NCBI GenBank assembly: GCA_964486825.1 | Contig: CAZAQS010000040.1 | Span: 1-25,699, forward strand | Length of the DNA: 25,699 nucleotides | From: CAZAQS01 sp964486825 | GTDB taxonomy: Bacteria > Chloroflexota > Anaerolineae > Anaerolineales > UBA4823 | Direction: 5' to 3' | In this document: in pieces, positions 8,128 to 15,621 of the stretch | Layout: the number at the start of each line of letters is the position of its first letter | How positions within the stretch are numbered: position 1 is the first letter of the stretch | The notes under the pieces: model-generated | Told to the model about the DNA's origin: nothing | Databases searched by the model: none | Seen by the model: only the letters and a program-made list of their open reading frames with translations | Translations under genes and position numbers: made by a program

Positions 8128-9237
8128 TCAGTCCATAAAGCTGCCGTTCCTATACACCACCTCCCCATCCACCAGGATTTCGGAATCCTGGCGCAAGTCA
8201 CAGATCATATCCCAATGGATAGCACTTGTGTTGCGACTTCCCGTCTCTGGATATCCAGCGCCCAAGGCCATGTGGAATGTCCCCCCGATCTTTTCGTCGA
8301 ACAGGATGTTACGAGTAAACCGGTTGATTCCAAAATTGGTGCCGATGGCAAATTCACCTACATAACGAGCGCCCTCATCGCTGTCCAACATCTTTAATAA
8401 AAAGTCCTGGTTCTTTTCCGCTTTCGCATCCACTACCCGGCCTCGCTCGAATTTCAATTCTATGCCTGTAACTTCCTTGCCCTGGGTAACTGCCGGGTAA
8501 GTATAACGGACCCAGCCTGTCACCGAATCTTCTACGGGTCCAGTGTAAATTTCACCGTCTGGCATATTATGTTGCCCGCTTGAATTCCGGAAAGTTCGTC
8601 CTTTAATCGAAAGCATCAAGTCAACGTACGGGCCCCTGACACGAACTTCATCATGCCCTTCGATACGCTGAACAATAGCAGCCTGTTTTTGCTCAACATC
8701 CTGCCAGTACGCCACCGGGTCTGGTGTACCTTCATCGGCATGACAGGCAGAGTAGACAAAATCCTCGTATTCCTGCAAACCCATTTCGGCTTCCATAGCG
8801 TAAGCCTGAGTCGGGAATTGCGTCAAGACCCACCGCAAGGACTTCTCGCCGCCACGGCGCATCATCTGGTTACGTACCTGGGCCATAGCCTTCTGCCAAC
8901 GCGCCTGGCGAGCCGGGTCTACGCTGGTTAACGCACGTGTGTTTACCTCAGAGCGAGCACGTATATATACGTCAAACTCATCAACTACAAGCTTTTGAAA
9001 GGTCGGTGTAAAATCAAGCTGCTTTTCTTCAGCCAGGTTAAAAAATATCTCCTCCTCTTCGGGCAGGTGCAGCAGAATGTGAGGCAGGCCGCCACGCTTG
9101 AGCGTAAGTTCATATAATTCTCGCACGAGTGGTTCAGCCACAGTGATAGCTTCTATGGCTACCCTATCACCCACCTTTACATGCGTGGAGTGGTCGATTA
9201 ATATGCGGGCAAGTTTTGCAACACGGTTATCTGTCAA
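8128..9237 (-). CDS. M29 family aminopeptidase (AmpS/AmpT/PepS type)
   Basis: The 369-residue protein matches the M29 metallo-aminopeptidases, cytoplasmic enzymes with a two-metal site that remove N-terminal residues from peptides. Likely ligands, by position in conserved blocks, are Glu229 (MPDGEIYTGPVEDS), Glu295 (VGEFAIGTN), His322 (GTFHMALG), His341 and Asp343 (SAIHWDMI), with Tyr329 as the probable catalytic tyrosine. The start is TTG at 9237: a strong site, GGGGAGGAAAA, lies just before it in the minus-strand direction and no ATG fits the conserved N-terminus better. The gene converges with cydDC (3 bp between stop codons) and diverges from the leaderless oxidoreductase gene. Substrate preference cannot be told from sequence. 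Confidence 0.92.
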   Translation of the reverse strand: MTDNRVAKLARILIDHSTHVKVGDRVAIEAITVAEPLVRELYELTLKRGGLPHILLHLPEEEEIFFNLAEEKQLDFTPTFQKLVVDEFDVYIRARSEVNTRALTSVDPARQARWQKAMAQVRNQMMRRGGEKSLRWVLTQFPTQAYAMEAEMGLQEYEDFVYSACHADEGTPDPVAYWQDVEQKQAAIVQRIEGHDEVRVRGPYVDLMLSIKGRTFRNSSGQHNMPDGEIYTGPVEDSVTGWVRYTYPAVTQGKEVTGIELKFERGRVVDAKAEKNQDFLLKMLDSDEGARYVGEFAIGTNFGINRFTRNILFDEKIGGTFHMALGAGYPETGSRNTSAIHWDMICDLRQDSEILVDGEVVYRNGSFMD

Positions 9238-9293
9238 GTTTTCCTCCCCTTCCGGTTTTACGAATTCATTGGAAATGTATGGAAGCTGATTTA

Positions 9294-9322
9294 ATTATAC
9301 ATAAAGTGACCTGGCGATTATA
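9294..9322 (-). promoter_or_regulatory. Candidate minus-strand promoter for the M29 aminopeptidase
   Basis: Read on the minus strand, TATAAT boxes occur at 9299-9294 and again at 9322-9317. The first lies about 57 bp before the TTG start and would leave a leader with the strong ribosome site. No convincing -35 is seen. The 119-bp gap therefore holds divergent promoters back to back. Confidence 0.35.
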
Positions 9323-9343
9323 ACATTCCCACCTATTACGCGC

Positions 9344-9356
9344 TATAATCCTCCCC
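9344..9356 (+). promoter_or_regulatory. TATAAT box placing transcription start at the ATG (leaderless mRNA)
   Basis: A perfect TATAAT (9344-9349) is followed by seven bases and then the ATG at 9357, which puts the expected transcription start at or within a base of the start codon. No Shine-Dalgarno sequence exists in the seven bases (CCTCCCC). The possible -35 (TAACAT, 9321-9326, 17-bp spacing) is poor. The same arrangement with the same spacing occurs at the sortase gene. Confidence 0.6.
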
Positions 9357-11564
9357 ATGAAACAACTCCTTCAAAACCTTCGCAGTGGCCTTACTGAAGT
9401 CGTCGAAGTCCCGATCCCCACTCCTCAGGCCGGGGAGATCCTGGTCAGGACCCGAGCCTCCCTGGTATCAGCCGGTACCGAGCGGATGCTGGTAGATTTT
9501 GCCGAAAAAAATCTGCTGGGAAAAGCTCGCTCACGTCCCGACCTGGTCAGACAGGTTATGGACAAGGCCCAAAGAGAGGGTTTGTTAACCACCCTGGAAG
9601 CCACCTTTAGTCGGCTGGAACAGTCCATGCCTTTAGGGTATTCCTCTGCCGGCACGGTCGTAAGCCTGGGCAAGGATGTACAGGGGATTCATATAGGTCA
9701 ACGGGTTGCATGTGGAGGAGGCAATTATGCTGTCCATGCAGAATATGCCTGCATCCCAAAAAACCTGGTCACGCTCCTTCCAGAGCGGGTGGATTATGAC
9801 TGCGCCGCCTTCACAACCCTGGGCGCGATCTCCATGCATGGATTTCGCCTGGCAGGCGCTCAGCTTGGGGAGAAGGTTGCCGTCATCGGTCTAGGCCTTT
9901 TAGGTCTTTTGGCTGTGGAAATTGTTATTGCTGCGGGCTGCCAAGTCATTGGAATCGACCTGGATGAGCGCCGTATAGCTCTGGCTCGAGAGATGGGCGC
10001 AGTCGCATATCACAGAAATGAGGCCGAACAAGCCGCACACAGCTTTTCTCGAGGGCGCGGTTGTGATGCTGTCATGATTTGCGCTGATACAGCTTCCTCG
10101 GACCCGGTAGAGTTAGCTGGCGAAATCGCTCGCGATCGCGCCCGGGTTGTAGCCGTCGGAGCAGTCGGGCTCAACCTGCCCAGAAAGACCTATTTTGCCA
10201 AAGAATTGACATTCTTAAATTCTCGCTCCTATGGGCCAGGTCGCTACGATCCATCCTATGAGGAGGGTGGACAGGATTACCCTATCGGTTATGTGCGCTG
10301 GACCGAAGGCCGTAACATGGAAGCGTTCGTGGACCTGCTTGAGATGGGCAAGGTAGATGTCCACCCGCTCATATCCCACCGCTTCCCAATCGACAAGGCT
10401 TCCGAGGCCTACCAGTTGATCACAGGTAAAACCCGTGAGCCCTTCCTGGGGGTTCTGTTGACCTACCCGGATGAGAGTAGCCATGCTGCTTCAGTTGATG
10501 TTGATTTCTCCTCACACATCAATGAGGAGTTGGTGACCACCACATCCAACAAAACAGAAAGCGCCTGTAAGTTGGGCGTATTGGGAGCTGGCTCGTTTGC
10601 TACCTCTGTCTTTCTACCGGCTTTACGAGATCTGCAAGGTGTAGAATTGGTTGGAATCGCTTCCGCCTCTGGTATGAGTGCACAGCAGGCAGCTAAACGC
10701 TTCGGGTTCGGCTACGCTTCAGGTGACGAAACAATGATCGTGAACGATCCAGCGATCAACTCGATCGCTATCCTGACCCGGCACAACCACCATTCCCGGC
10801 AGGTGATGTCGGCTCTCTCGCTAGGAAAGCATGTATTCTGTGAGAAACCACTAGCCATCAACCTGGAAGAGCTCGAAGAGATCGAAAAGTATTTTCAAAT
10901 CCATCGCGAGAACCCTAACCAATCTTGCGACCTTCCGGTGGTAACTGTAGGATTTAACCGACGCTTTTCTCTACTTGCTCAAAGGTTAAAAGCTTTCTTT
11001 TCCAATCGCACAGAGCCACTTGTTGCTCATTACCGGGTTAACGCTGGATACCTGCCTCCCACCCACTGGCTGCACGACCCTGTGGAAGGCGGAGGCCGAA
11101 TCATCGGGGAAGGTTGTCATTTCATTGATTTTCTAACCTTCCTGGCTGGCAACCCTCCCATCTCCGTTACAGCCGTTGCGCTTCCGGATGCTGGCCGCTA
11201 CCGGGAGGATAACGTGGTGATGGACTTTTCTTTTCCAGATGGATCGATCGGTACGGTTTCCTACCTCGCCAACGGAGATAAGGCCTTTCCTAAGGAAAGG
11301 TTGGAAGTCTTTTCGGGTGGACGAGTCGCTGTCTTGGATGACTACCGTTCTTTGTCCTTGCTCACGGATGGCCGTAAGCAGATCTTCCGCTCGCGGCTCA
11401 GACAGGACAAGGGGCACAGAGCTGAGATGAAAGCTTTCATTTCAGCCGTTACCGGTCATGGTCCCGTTCCTATCCCATATGAGCACCTGTTTTCGGTTAC
11501 AAGGGCTTCCTTCGCGGCGGTTCAAGCCCTGCGCACAGGAGAGGCGGTAGATCTTGGCCAGTAA
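9357..11564 (+). CDS. Bi-domain oxidoreductase: MDR alcohol dehydrogenase-like domain fused to Gfo/Idh/MocA domain
   Basis: The 735-residue protein joins two nucleotide-dependent oxidoreductase domains. Residues 1-370 are a medium-chain dehydrogenase: GroES-like part, then a Rossmann fold with VIGLGLLG (176-183) and an acidic Asp201 that suggests NAD(H). Residues 404-735 are Gfo/Idh/MocA type: GVLGAGSFA (407-415), CEKPLAIN (495-502) and GGGRIIGEGCHFID (578-591), containing the usual catalytic-region His588. In the first domain the position of the first catalytic zinc Cys is Ser (VSAGTERM, 37-44), so classic zinc alcohol dehydrogenase chemistry is doubtful. Such fusions sit in polysaccharide loci and are thought to oxidise or epimerise sugar nucleotides; the actual substrate is unknown. 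The leaderless start is described at the adjacent promoter. The heparinase-like gene starts 20 bp downstream. Confidence 0.9.
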   Translation: MKQLLQNLRSGLTEVVEVPIPTPQAGEILVRTRASLVSAGTERMLVDFAEKNLLGKARSRPDLVRQVMDKAQREGLLTTLEATFSRLEQSMPLGYSSAGTVVSLGKDVQGIHIGQRVACGGGNYAVHAEYACIPKNLVTLLPERVDYDCAAFTTLGAISMHGFRLAGAQLGEKVAVIGLGLLGLLAVEIVIAAGCQVIGIDLDERRIALAREMGAVAYHRNEAEQAAHSFSRGRGCDAVMICADTASSDPVELAGEIARDRARVVAVGAVGLNLPRKTYFAKELTFLNSRSYGPGRYDPSYEEGGQDYPIGYVRWTEGRNMEAFVDLLEMGKVDVHPLISHRFPIDKASEAYQLITGKTREPFLGVLLTYPDESSHAASVDVDFSSHINEELVTTTSNKTESACKLGVLGAGSFATSVFLPALRDLQGVELVGIASASGMSAQQAAKRFGFGYASGDETMIVNDPAINSIAILTRHNHHSRQVMSALSLGKHVFCEKPLAINLEELEEIEKYFQIHRENPNQSCDLPVVTVGFNRRFSLLAQRLKAFFSNRTEPLVAHYRVNAGYLPPTHWLHDPVEGGGRIIGEGCHFIDFLTFLAGNPPISVTAVALPDAGRYREDNVVMDFSFPDGSIGTVSYLANGDKAFPKERLEVFSGGRVAVLDDYRSLSLLTDGRKQIFRSRLRQDKGHRAEMKAFISAVTGHGPVPIPYEHLFSVTRASFAAVQALRTGEAVDLGQ

Positions 11565-11584
11565 ATTGGTTCGGGCCGGGACAA

Positions 11585-13663
11585 ATGGCGGTTCACCTCC
11601 TCACAAAAGGAAATAAGCGCTTGTCCCGCTCCTTTTCTACAGCCATTAAAGCAACCCGGCAATTGGGAATTCATTCCCTGTTATATTATGCCCGCTACCA
11701 ATTGGGACTCTACTCAGGATATTACCGCTGGAAATTATCTCATCCAGAGTCGAAAAACCCGGGATCCATCCGTCCTATTTTGGAATTACCCAGCCGACGT
11801 GCCTTATCAGAGACTTTAGGTAGTAATGCTCGGATCTTGATCGAGCAAGCGGATGAAATTGTCGAGGGAAAAATACGCTTATTTGGCGGCCATCCAGTCC
11901 CCATGCAACTGGCGCCTCCTGGTAAGCTACTGCATTGGACCACTTACGAGAAGGCCAAACAATCCATCGAAGTGGATGACGTTAAAACAATCTGGGAGCC
12001 TGCCAGGTTTGGTTGGGCATTCACCTTGGGCCGCGCTTATGTATTGACAGGGGATGAGAGGTACCCTCAGGCTTTTTGGGAGCATAGCGAGGCATTTTTA
12101 GACGCCAATCCTGCCTATCTCGGGCCTAACTGGTTTTCAGCCCAGGAAGCCGCTCTGCGATTATTCGCTTTAATTTTCGCCTGGCAGGTTTTCTCATCTT
12201 CACATCATTCAAACGAAAACCGTAGGGATCGTTTGAGGGAATCAATTGCCGTCCATGCTGCGCGCATCCCTCTTACGCTGGTTTATGCAAAAGCACAGAA
12301 TAACAATCACCTTCTCACTGAAGCTGCAGGATTATATACTGCCGGTCTTGCCTTGCCCGAACATCCGCTCGCATCAAGATGGAGAAACCTGGGTTGGCAT
12401 TTATTCAATCAAGCACTCCAGTCTCAGATCACCTCAGAGGGAGCCTATATCCAGCACAGCACAAATTACCACCGCTTGATGCTTCAGACCCTATTGTGGG
12501 TGATGTCATTGTCCAGGAGCGCAAGCCCTGCTCCTATAGTGCCAACCAAGAGCCGAGATCGTGCGGCTGCCGCCACGCGCTGGCTTATAACTATTCTGGA
12601 TCCCGCTACCGGGCGAGTCCCTAACCTGGGGCCGAATGACGGGGCTTATATTCTGCCATTTTCTACCTGCTCCTTTCATGATTTTCGGCCAGTCCTGCAA
12701 GCCGCCGCATCTACCTTCCTGGGATTACGACCTTTTCCCCCCGGCCCCATCGACGAAATGAGCCTATGGTTGCGAACAGAGGCGACTGCGGATCAGGGAC
12801 AGGAAACCAGATCCACCACCAAAAGAAGCAAACCCGCCGAACCTCACATCCTTCGAAATGATGCGATTGGATCTTGGGCATACTTGCGTGCTGCTCGTTT
12901 TACCTCTCGCCCAGGACACGCCGATCAGCTGCACTTCGATTTGTGGTGGCGGGGGGAAAATATCGCCCTTGACCCGGGCACGTACCGTTACAACGCCAGG
13001 GCCCCTTGGGATAATTCTCTGGCTCGTACGGATGTACATAACACTGTTAGCATCCATGACAAAGACCAGATGACGCGCGCTGGGCGTTTCTTGTGGTTAG
13101 ACTGGGCCCAGGCGCATATTCTGGAATTCCAACGCGGGGAGGAAGGCTCTCTTGAGTCCATGACTGCCCAGCATGATGGATACCGGCGCACTGGCCTCCT
13201 TCACAGGCGTAAAGTAACGATTAACGATAATGGCTGGCAGATTCATGATGATTTGCTACCCTCCAGTAAATACTCCTCAAGCACACCTATCTTGCGGCCT
13301 CGTTTGCACTGGCTGCTGCCGGATTGGCCCTGGCAGATTATCGAGGATGGCGCTCAGGTTGGCTCGACAACCTCTTTTACAATTGGGATCAAATCCACCT
13401 ACGGTTGGATACATCTACGAGTGCAGGCAATGCAAGATTATTCCCTTCAAGCTTCGCAAACATCCCCTGCGATACAGCTAGTACGGGCAGGTGAGCTATT
13501 ACACGGGTCAGGTAAAGTCTTTCCAACTTGGGGTTGGTTCTCTCCTACATATGATGAGAAAATTCCTGCGCTTTCCTTTTCTGTTACGCTAAACTGCCAC
13601 CTGCCAGCTCACATTACCAGTAAATGGGTTTTCCCTCCTAACAATACAGACAGCGTTCATTAA
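11585..13663 (+). CDS. Heparinase II/III family protein (polysaccharide lyase-like)
   Basis: The 692-residue protein has an N-terminal alpha-helical toroid (to about residue 400) and a C-terminal beta-rich heparinase II/III domain. Conserved blocks are NNNHLLTEAAG (239-249), EGAYIQHSTNYHR (285-297), HADQLHFDLWWRGENIALDP (445-464) and DVHNTVSIHDKDQ (483-495). His242, Tyr295 and His450 are the plausible catalytic residues by comparison with heparinase II. There is no signal peptide, so unlike degradative lyases it probably stays inside the cell, as is usual for members within surface-polysaccharide gene clusters. Lyase or epimerase action on a uronic-acid-containing glycan is a family-based inference; no substrate can be named. 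It sits between the fused oxidoreductase and the glycosyltransferase, 20 and 11 bp away, which indicates one operon. Confidence 0.88.
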   Translation: MAVHLLTKGNKRLSRSFSTAIKATRQLGIHSLLYYARYQLGLYSGYYRWKLSHPESKNPGSIRPILELPSRRALSETLGSNARILIEQADEIVEGKIRLFGGHPVPMQLAPPGKLLHWTTYEKAKQSIEVDDVKTIWEPARFGWAFTLGRAYVLTGDERYPQAFWEHSEAFLDANPAYLGPNWFSAQEAALRLFALIFAWQVFSSSHHSNENRRDRLRESIAVHAARIPLTLVYAKAQNNNHLLTEAAGLYTAGLALPEHPLASRWRNLGWHLFNQALQSQITSEGAYIQHSTNYHRLMLQTLLWVMSLSRSASPAPIVPTKSRDRAAAATRWLITILDPATGRVPNLGPNDGAYILPFSTCSFHDFRPVLQAAASTFLGLRPFPPGPIDEMSLWLRTEATADQGQETRSTTKRSKPAEPHILRNDAIGSWAYLRAARFTSRPGHADQLHFDLWWRGENIALDPGTYRYNARAPWDNSLARTDVHNTVSIHDKDQMTRAGRFLWLDWAQAHILEFQRGEEGSLESMTAQHDGYRRTGLLHRRKVTINDNGWQIHDDLLPSSKYSSSTPILRPRLHWLLPDWPWQIIEDGAQVGSTTSFTIGIKSTYGWIHLRVQAMQDYSLQASQTSPAIQLVRAGELLHGSGKVFPTWGWFSPTYDEKIPALSFSVTLNCHLPAHITSKWVFPPNNTDSVH

Positions 13664-13674
13664 GCCTTACCTGT

Positions 13675-14904
13675 ATGCATATCCTTCTCATTCACCAAAA
13701 TTTTGCAGCTATCGATGAGCCGGGGGGCACTCGCCACCATGAACTGGCCCTCTACCTATCTGGGATTGGTCACCGGGTGACAATTATCACCAGCCCGGTT
13801 AGTTATCTTACAGGCAGTGTCGAAAGAGGACACCCTCGTTCACAAAAGCGCCAGGACCGGGACGGTGTCACGATCCTGCGTACTTACACCTATCCGGCAT
13901 TACACCGCAGCTTTTTTCACCGGGTGTTAAGCTTCTTAAGCTTTATGGCTTCATCCTTCCTGGTTGGCGCAAGGGTTCGAGAAATAGACCTGGTTTGGGG
14001 CACCTCCCCACCCATCTTTCAAGCTCCCTCTGCCTGGGCTTTGGCTCGCCTGAAAGGGGTGCCATACGTTTTCGAGGTGCGCGATCTTTGGCCCGCTTTC
14101 GCCGTCCAGGTCGGTGTCTTGCGCCAACCCCTGCTGATCCGGGCCTCCGAATGGCTGGAGCGATTTCTCTACCGTAGCTCGGACCTAGTAATTGTCAACT
14201 CTCCCGGATTCATCCAGCATGTTGAAGCACGCGGCGCCAGGCGTGTTGAAATGGTGCCGAATGGGGCTGATATCCGCATGTTCGAAACAGGGGAGGGCAG
14301 GGATGAGGTTCGCCGGCAGCTTGGGTTAGAGGATAAATACGTCATCCTATACGCAGGCGCTCATGGATTGTCCAACGACCTGGGCATCCTTCTAGAAGCT
14401 GCAGCTCTGCTCGAAGACTGTCCAAGGGTCGCTATCGTTCTCCTGGGAGACGGAAAAGATAAGCCATCTCTCCAGGATCGGGCTGGAGAAATGAAGCTCA
14501 AGAATATTTATTTCCTGGCGCCGGTCCCAAAATCCGCGATGCCCGCCGCGTTGGCTGCTGCAGACGCATGCATCGCCATCCTTAAGCCTATTTCACTGTA
14601 CGCGACGGTCTACCCAAACAAGGTTTTTGACTATATGGCGGCTGGGAAACCTGTCATCCTTGCCATTGCAGGAGTGATAAAAGAAGTGGTCGAAAAGGCC
14701 GGCGCAGGGCTTCCTGTTCCTCCCGGCAGTCCGGAAGCGATTGCCGAGGCTGCCCGCCGTCTTGCAGGGGATCCAGAGCATGGCATTGCAATGGGATTTC
14801 AGGGGCAGCAGTTTCTTAAAAAGCACTTTGACCGGCCTGTATTGGCTGATAAATTATCTTCCCTGTTCCTCGAGACTGTCGAAGCATACAAAAAGAAGCA
14901 GTAG
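13675..14904 (+). CDS. Glycosyltransferase family 4, WbuB-like
   Basis: The 409-residue protein is a GT-B fold retaining glycosyltransferase. The N-terminal domain has HQNFAAIDEPGGTRHHEL (7-24), the acceptor-side loop typical of WbuB/WbpI-neighbour enzymes, and FEVRDLWP (133-140). The C-terminal domain has the nucleotide-sugar motif, here YPNKVFDYMAAGKPVILA (313-330), where Asp319 stands for the second Glu of the usual E-x7-E pattern. WbuB-type enzymes add an N-acetylated amino sugar such as L-FucNAc to a lipid-linked sugar on the inner face of the membrane; the specificity here is not readable. A hydrophobic stretch near 84-98 may anchor it to the membrane. It follows the heparinase-like gene by 11 bp. 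A small hairpin spans its stop codon. Confidence 0.9.
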   Translation: MHILLIHQNFAAIDEPGGTRHHELALYLSGIGHRVTIITSPVSYLTGSVERGHPRSQKRQDRDGVTILRTYTYPALHRSFFHRVLSFLSFMASSFLVGARVREIDLVWGTSPPIFQAPSAWALARLKGVPYVFEVRDLWPAFAVQVGVLRQPLLIRASEWLERFLYRSSDLVIVNSPGFIQHVEARGARRVEMVPNGADIRMFETGEGRDEVRRQLGLEDKYVILYAGAHGLSNDLGILLEAAALLEDCPRVAIVLLGDGKDKPSLQDRAGEMKLKNIYFLAPVPKSAMPAALAAADACIAILKPISLYATVYPNKVFDYMAAGKPVILAIAGVIKEVVEKAGAGLPVPPGSPEAIAEAARRLAGDPEHGIAMGFQGQQFLKKHFDRPVLADKLSSLFLETVEAYKKKQ

Positions 14905-14918
14905 GGGAATCCCTACTG
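14899..14918 (+). terminator. Hairpin overlapping the stop codon of the GT4 gene
   Basis: CAGTAGGG (14899-14906) pairs perfectly with CCCTACTG (14911-14918) around the four-base loop GAAT. The TAG stop is inside the left arm. Only TTCTCC follows, so it is a weak or factor-assisted terminator, or a 3'-end stabilising hairpin. Confidence 0.45.
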
Positions 14919-14937
14919 TTCTCCGGATAATCCCCCA

Positions 14938-14966
14938 TTGTTGAGCAGATTCAATAAAGGTATATT
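14938..14966 (+). promoter_or_regulatory. Candidate promoter for the YggT-family gene
   Basis: TTGTTG (14938-14943) and TATATT (14961-14966) are spaced 17 bp apart, a standard arrangement, with transcription expected near 14973. The resulting leader holds a short hairpin and a strong ribosome site (AAGGAGGT, 14998-15005). Confidence 0.45.
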
Positions 14967-15009
14967 CCTGTTGTAGAAAGAAGGAGTTCTTTCGCATAAG
15001 GAGGTAACT

Positions 15010-15462
15010 ATGGCTAAAGCTTGGAATGACGAACCGTCTGAAAGACGGGAACGGGCAAGAGTATACAGGAATGAAGGATTCGAGCGCCGGGAAAGAGTCG
15101 TCCGGCATGAAAATGAAAGTGGAAGAGAAATTGCTCGAAAGATTAACCAAATCATCTGGCTGATTTTTGGTAGCATCATGGGTGTCATTGCTATCCGTTT
15201 TGTTTTGAGTTTAATGGCTGCCAATCAAGCTAACCCCTTTGCTAACTTTATTTACAATGTATCAGACATTTTCCTGTGGCCCTTCTTCGGACTCACCGCT
15301 GAGCCTGGAGCAAACGGCATGGTGCTAGAGCTTCCAGCTCTCATCGCCATCCTGGTTTATGCTCTGCTGGCATGGTTTTTGACTCGCCTGGTAAAAGTGT
15401 TGTTCGATCGTCCAAGGACTGAGTACGTTGAAACCTACGAAGAAGACCGAGAAATAAGGTAA
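15010..15462 (+). CDS. YggT family membrane protein with a charged N-terminal tail
   Basis: The 150-residue protein has a very charged N-terminal tail (residues 1-45, rich in Arg and Glu), a first helix at about 46-70, the stretch NPFANFIYNVSDIFLWPFFG (75-94) characteristic of the YggT family, a second helix at about 108-131 and an acidic/basic C-terminus. YggT proteins are small membrane proteins linked in other bacteria to cell division or osmotic tolerance, with no defined biochemical activity. AAGGAGGT lies 4 bp before the ATG, a very strong ribosome site. It has its own promoter candidate and a following hairpin, so it is likely transcribed alone. Confidence 0.75.
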   Translation: MAKAWNDEPSERRERARVYRNEGFERRERVVRHENESGREIARKINQIIWLIFGSIMGVIAIRFVLSLMAANQANPFANFIYNVSDIFLWPFFGLTAEPGANGMVLELPALIAILVYALLAWFLTRLVKVLFDRPRTEYVETYEEDREIR

Positions 15463-15483
15463 TACTGCTTGTAGGAACCAAAA

Positions 15484-15534
15484 GGACCAGCATTCTCCAC
15501 CTAGCTATTCTTGCGAGATGGATCATGCTGGTCC
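15484..15534 (+). terminator. Long-loop hairpin after the YggT gene
   Basis: GGACCAGCAT (15484-15493) is perfectly complementary to ATGCTGGTCC (15525-15534). The 31-base loop can form an inner TCTC/GAGA pairing. The downstream sequence ACGTTTATTT is only modestly T-rich, so termination is likely but not canonical. Confidence 0.5.
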
Positions 15535-15608
15535 ACGTTTATTTAATCGTCTGGAATTGATTTGACCCCTTCCTGATCGCGTTGCCATTAATATATGCGC
15601 AAATGGGG

Positions 15609-15621
15609 TATAATCCCTGCC
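15609..15621 (+). promoter_or_regulatory. TATAAT box placing transcription start at the sortase GTG (leaderless mRNA)
   Basis: TATAAT (15609-15614) is followed by seven bases (CCCTGCC) and a GTG at 15622. The spacing equals that at position 9344. There is no ribosome site. TTGCCA (15582-15587) is 21 bp upstream of the box, too far for a standard -35. Confidence 0.55.

Noticed and set aside
15595..15621. ATG at 15595 as the sortase start
   Set aside because: It lies upstream of a TATAAT box and lacks a ribosome site; the nine extra residues would be encoded by the promoter itself.
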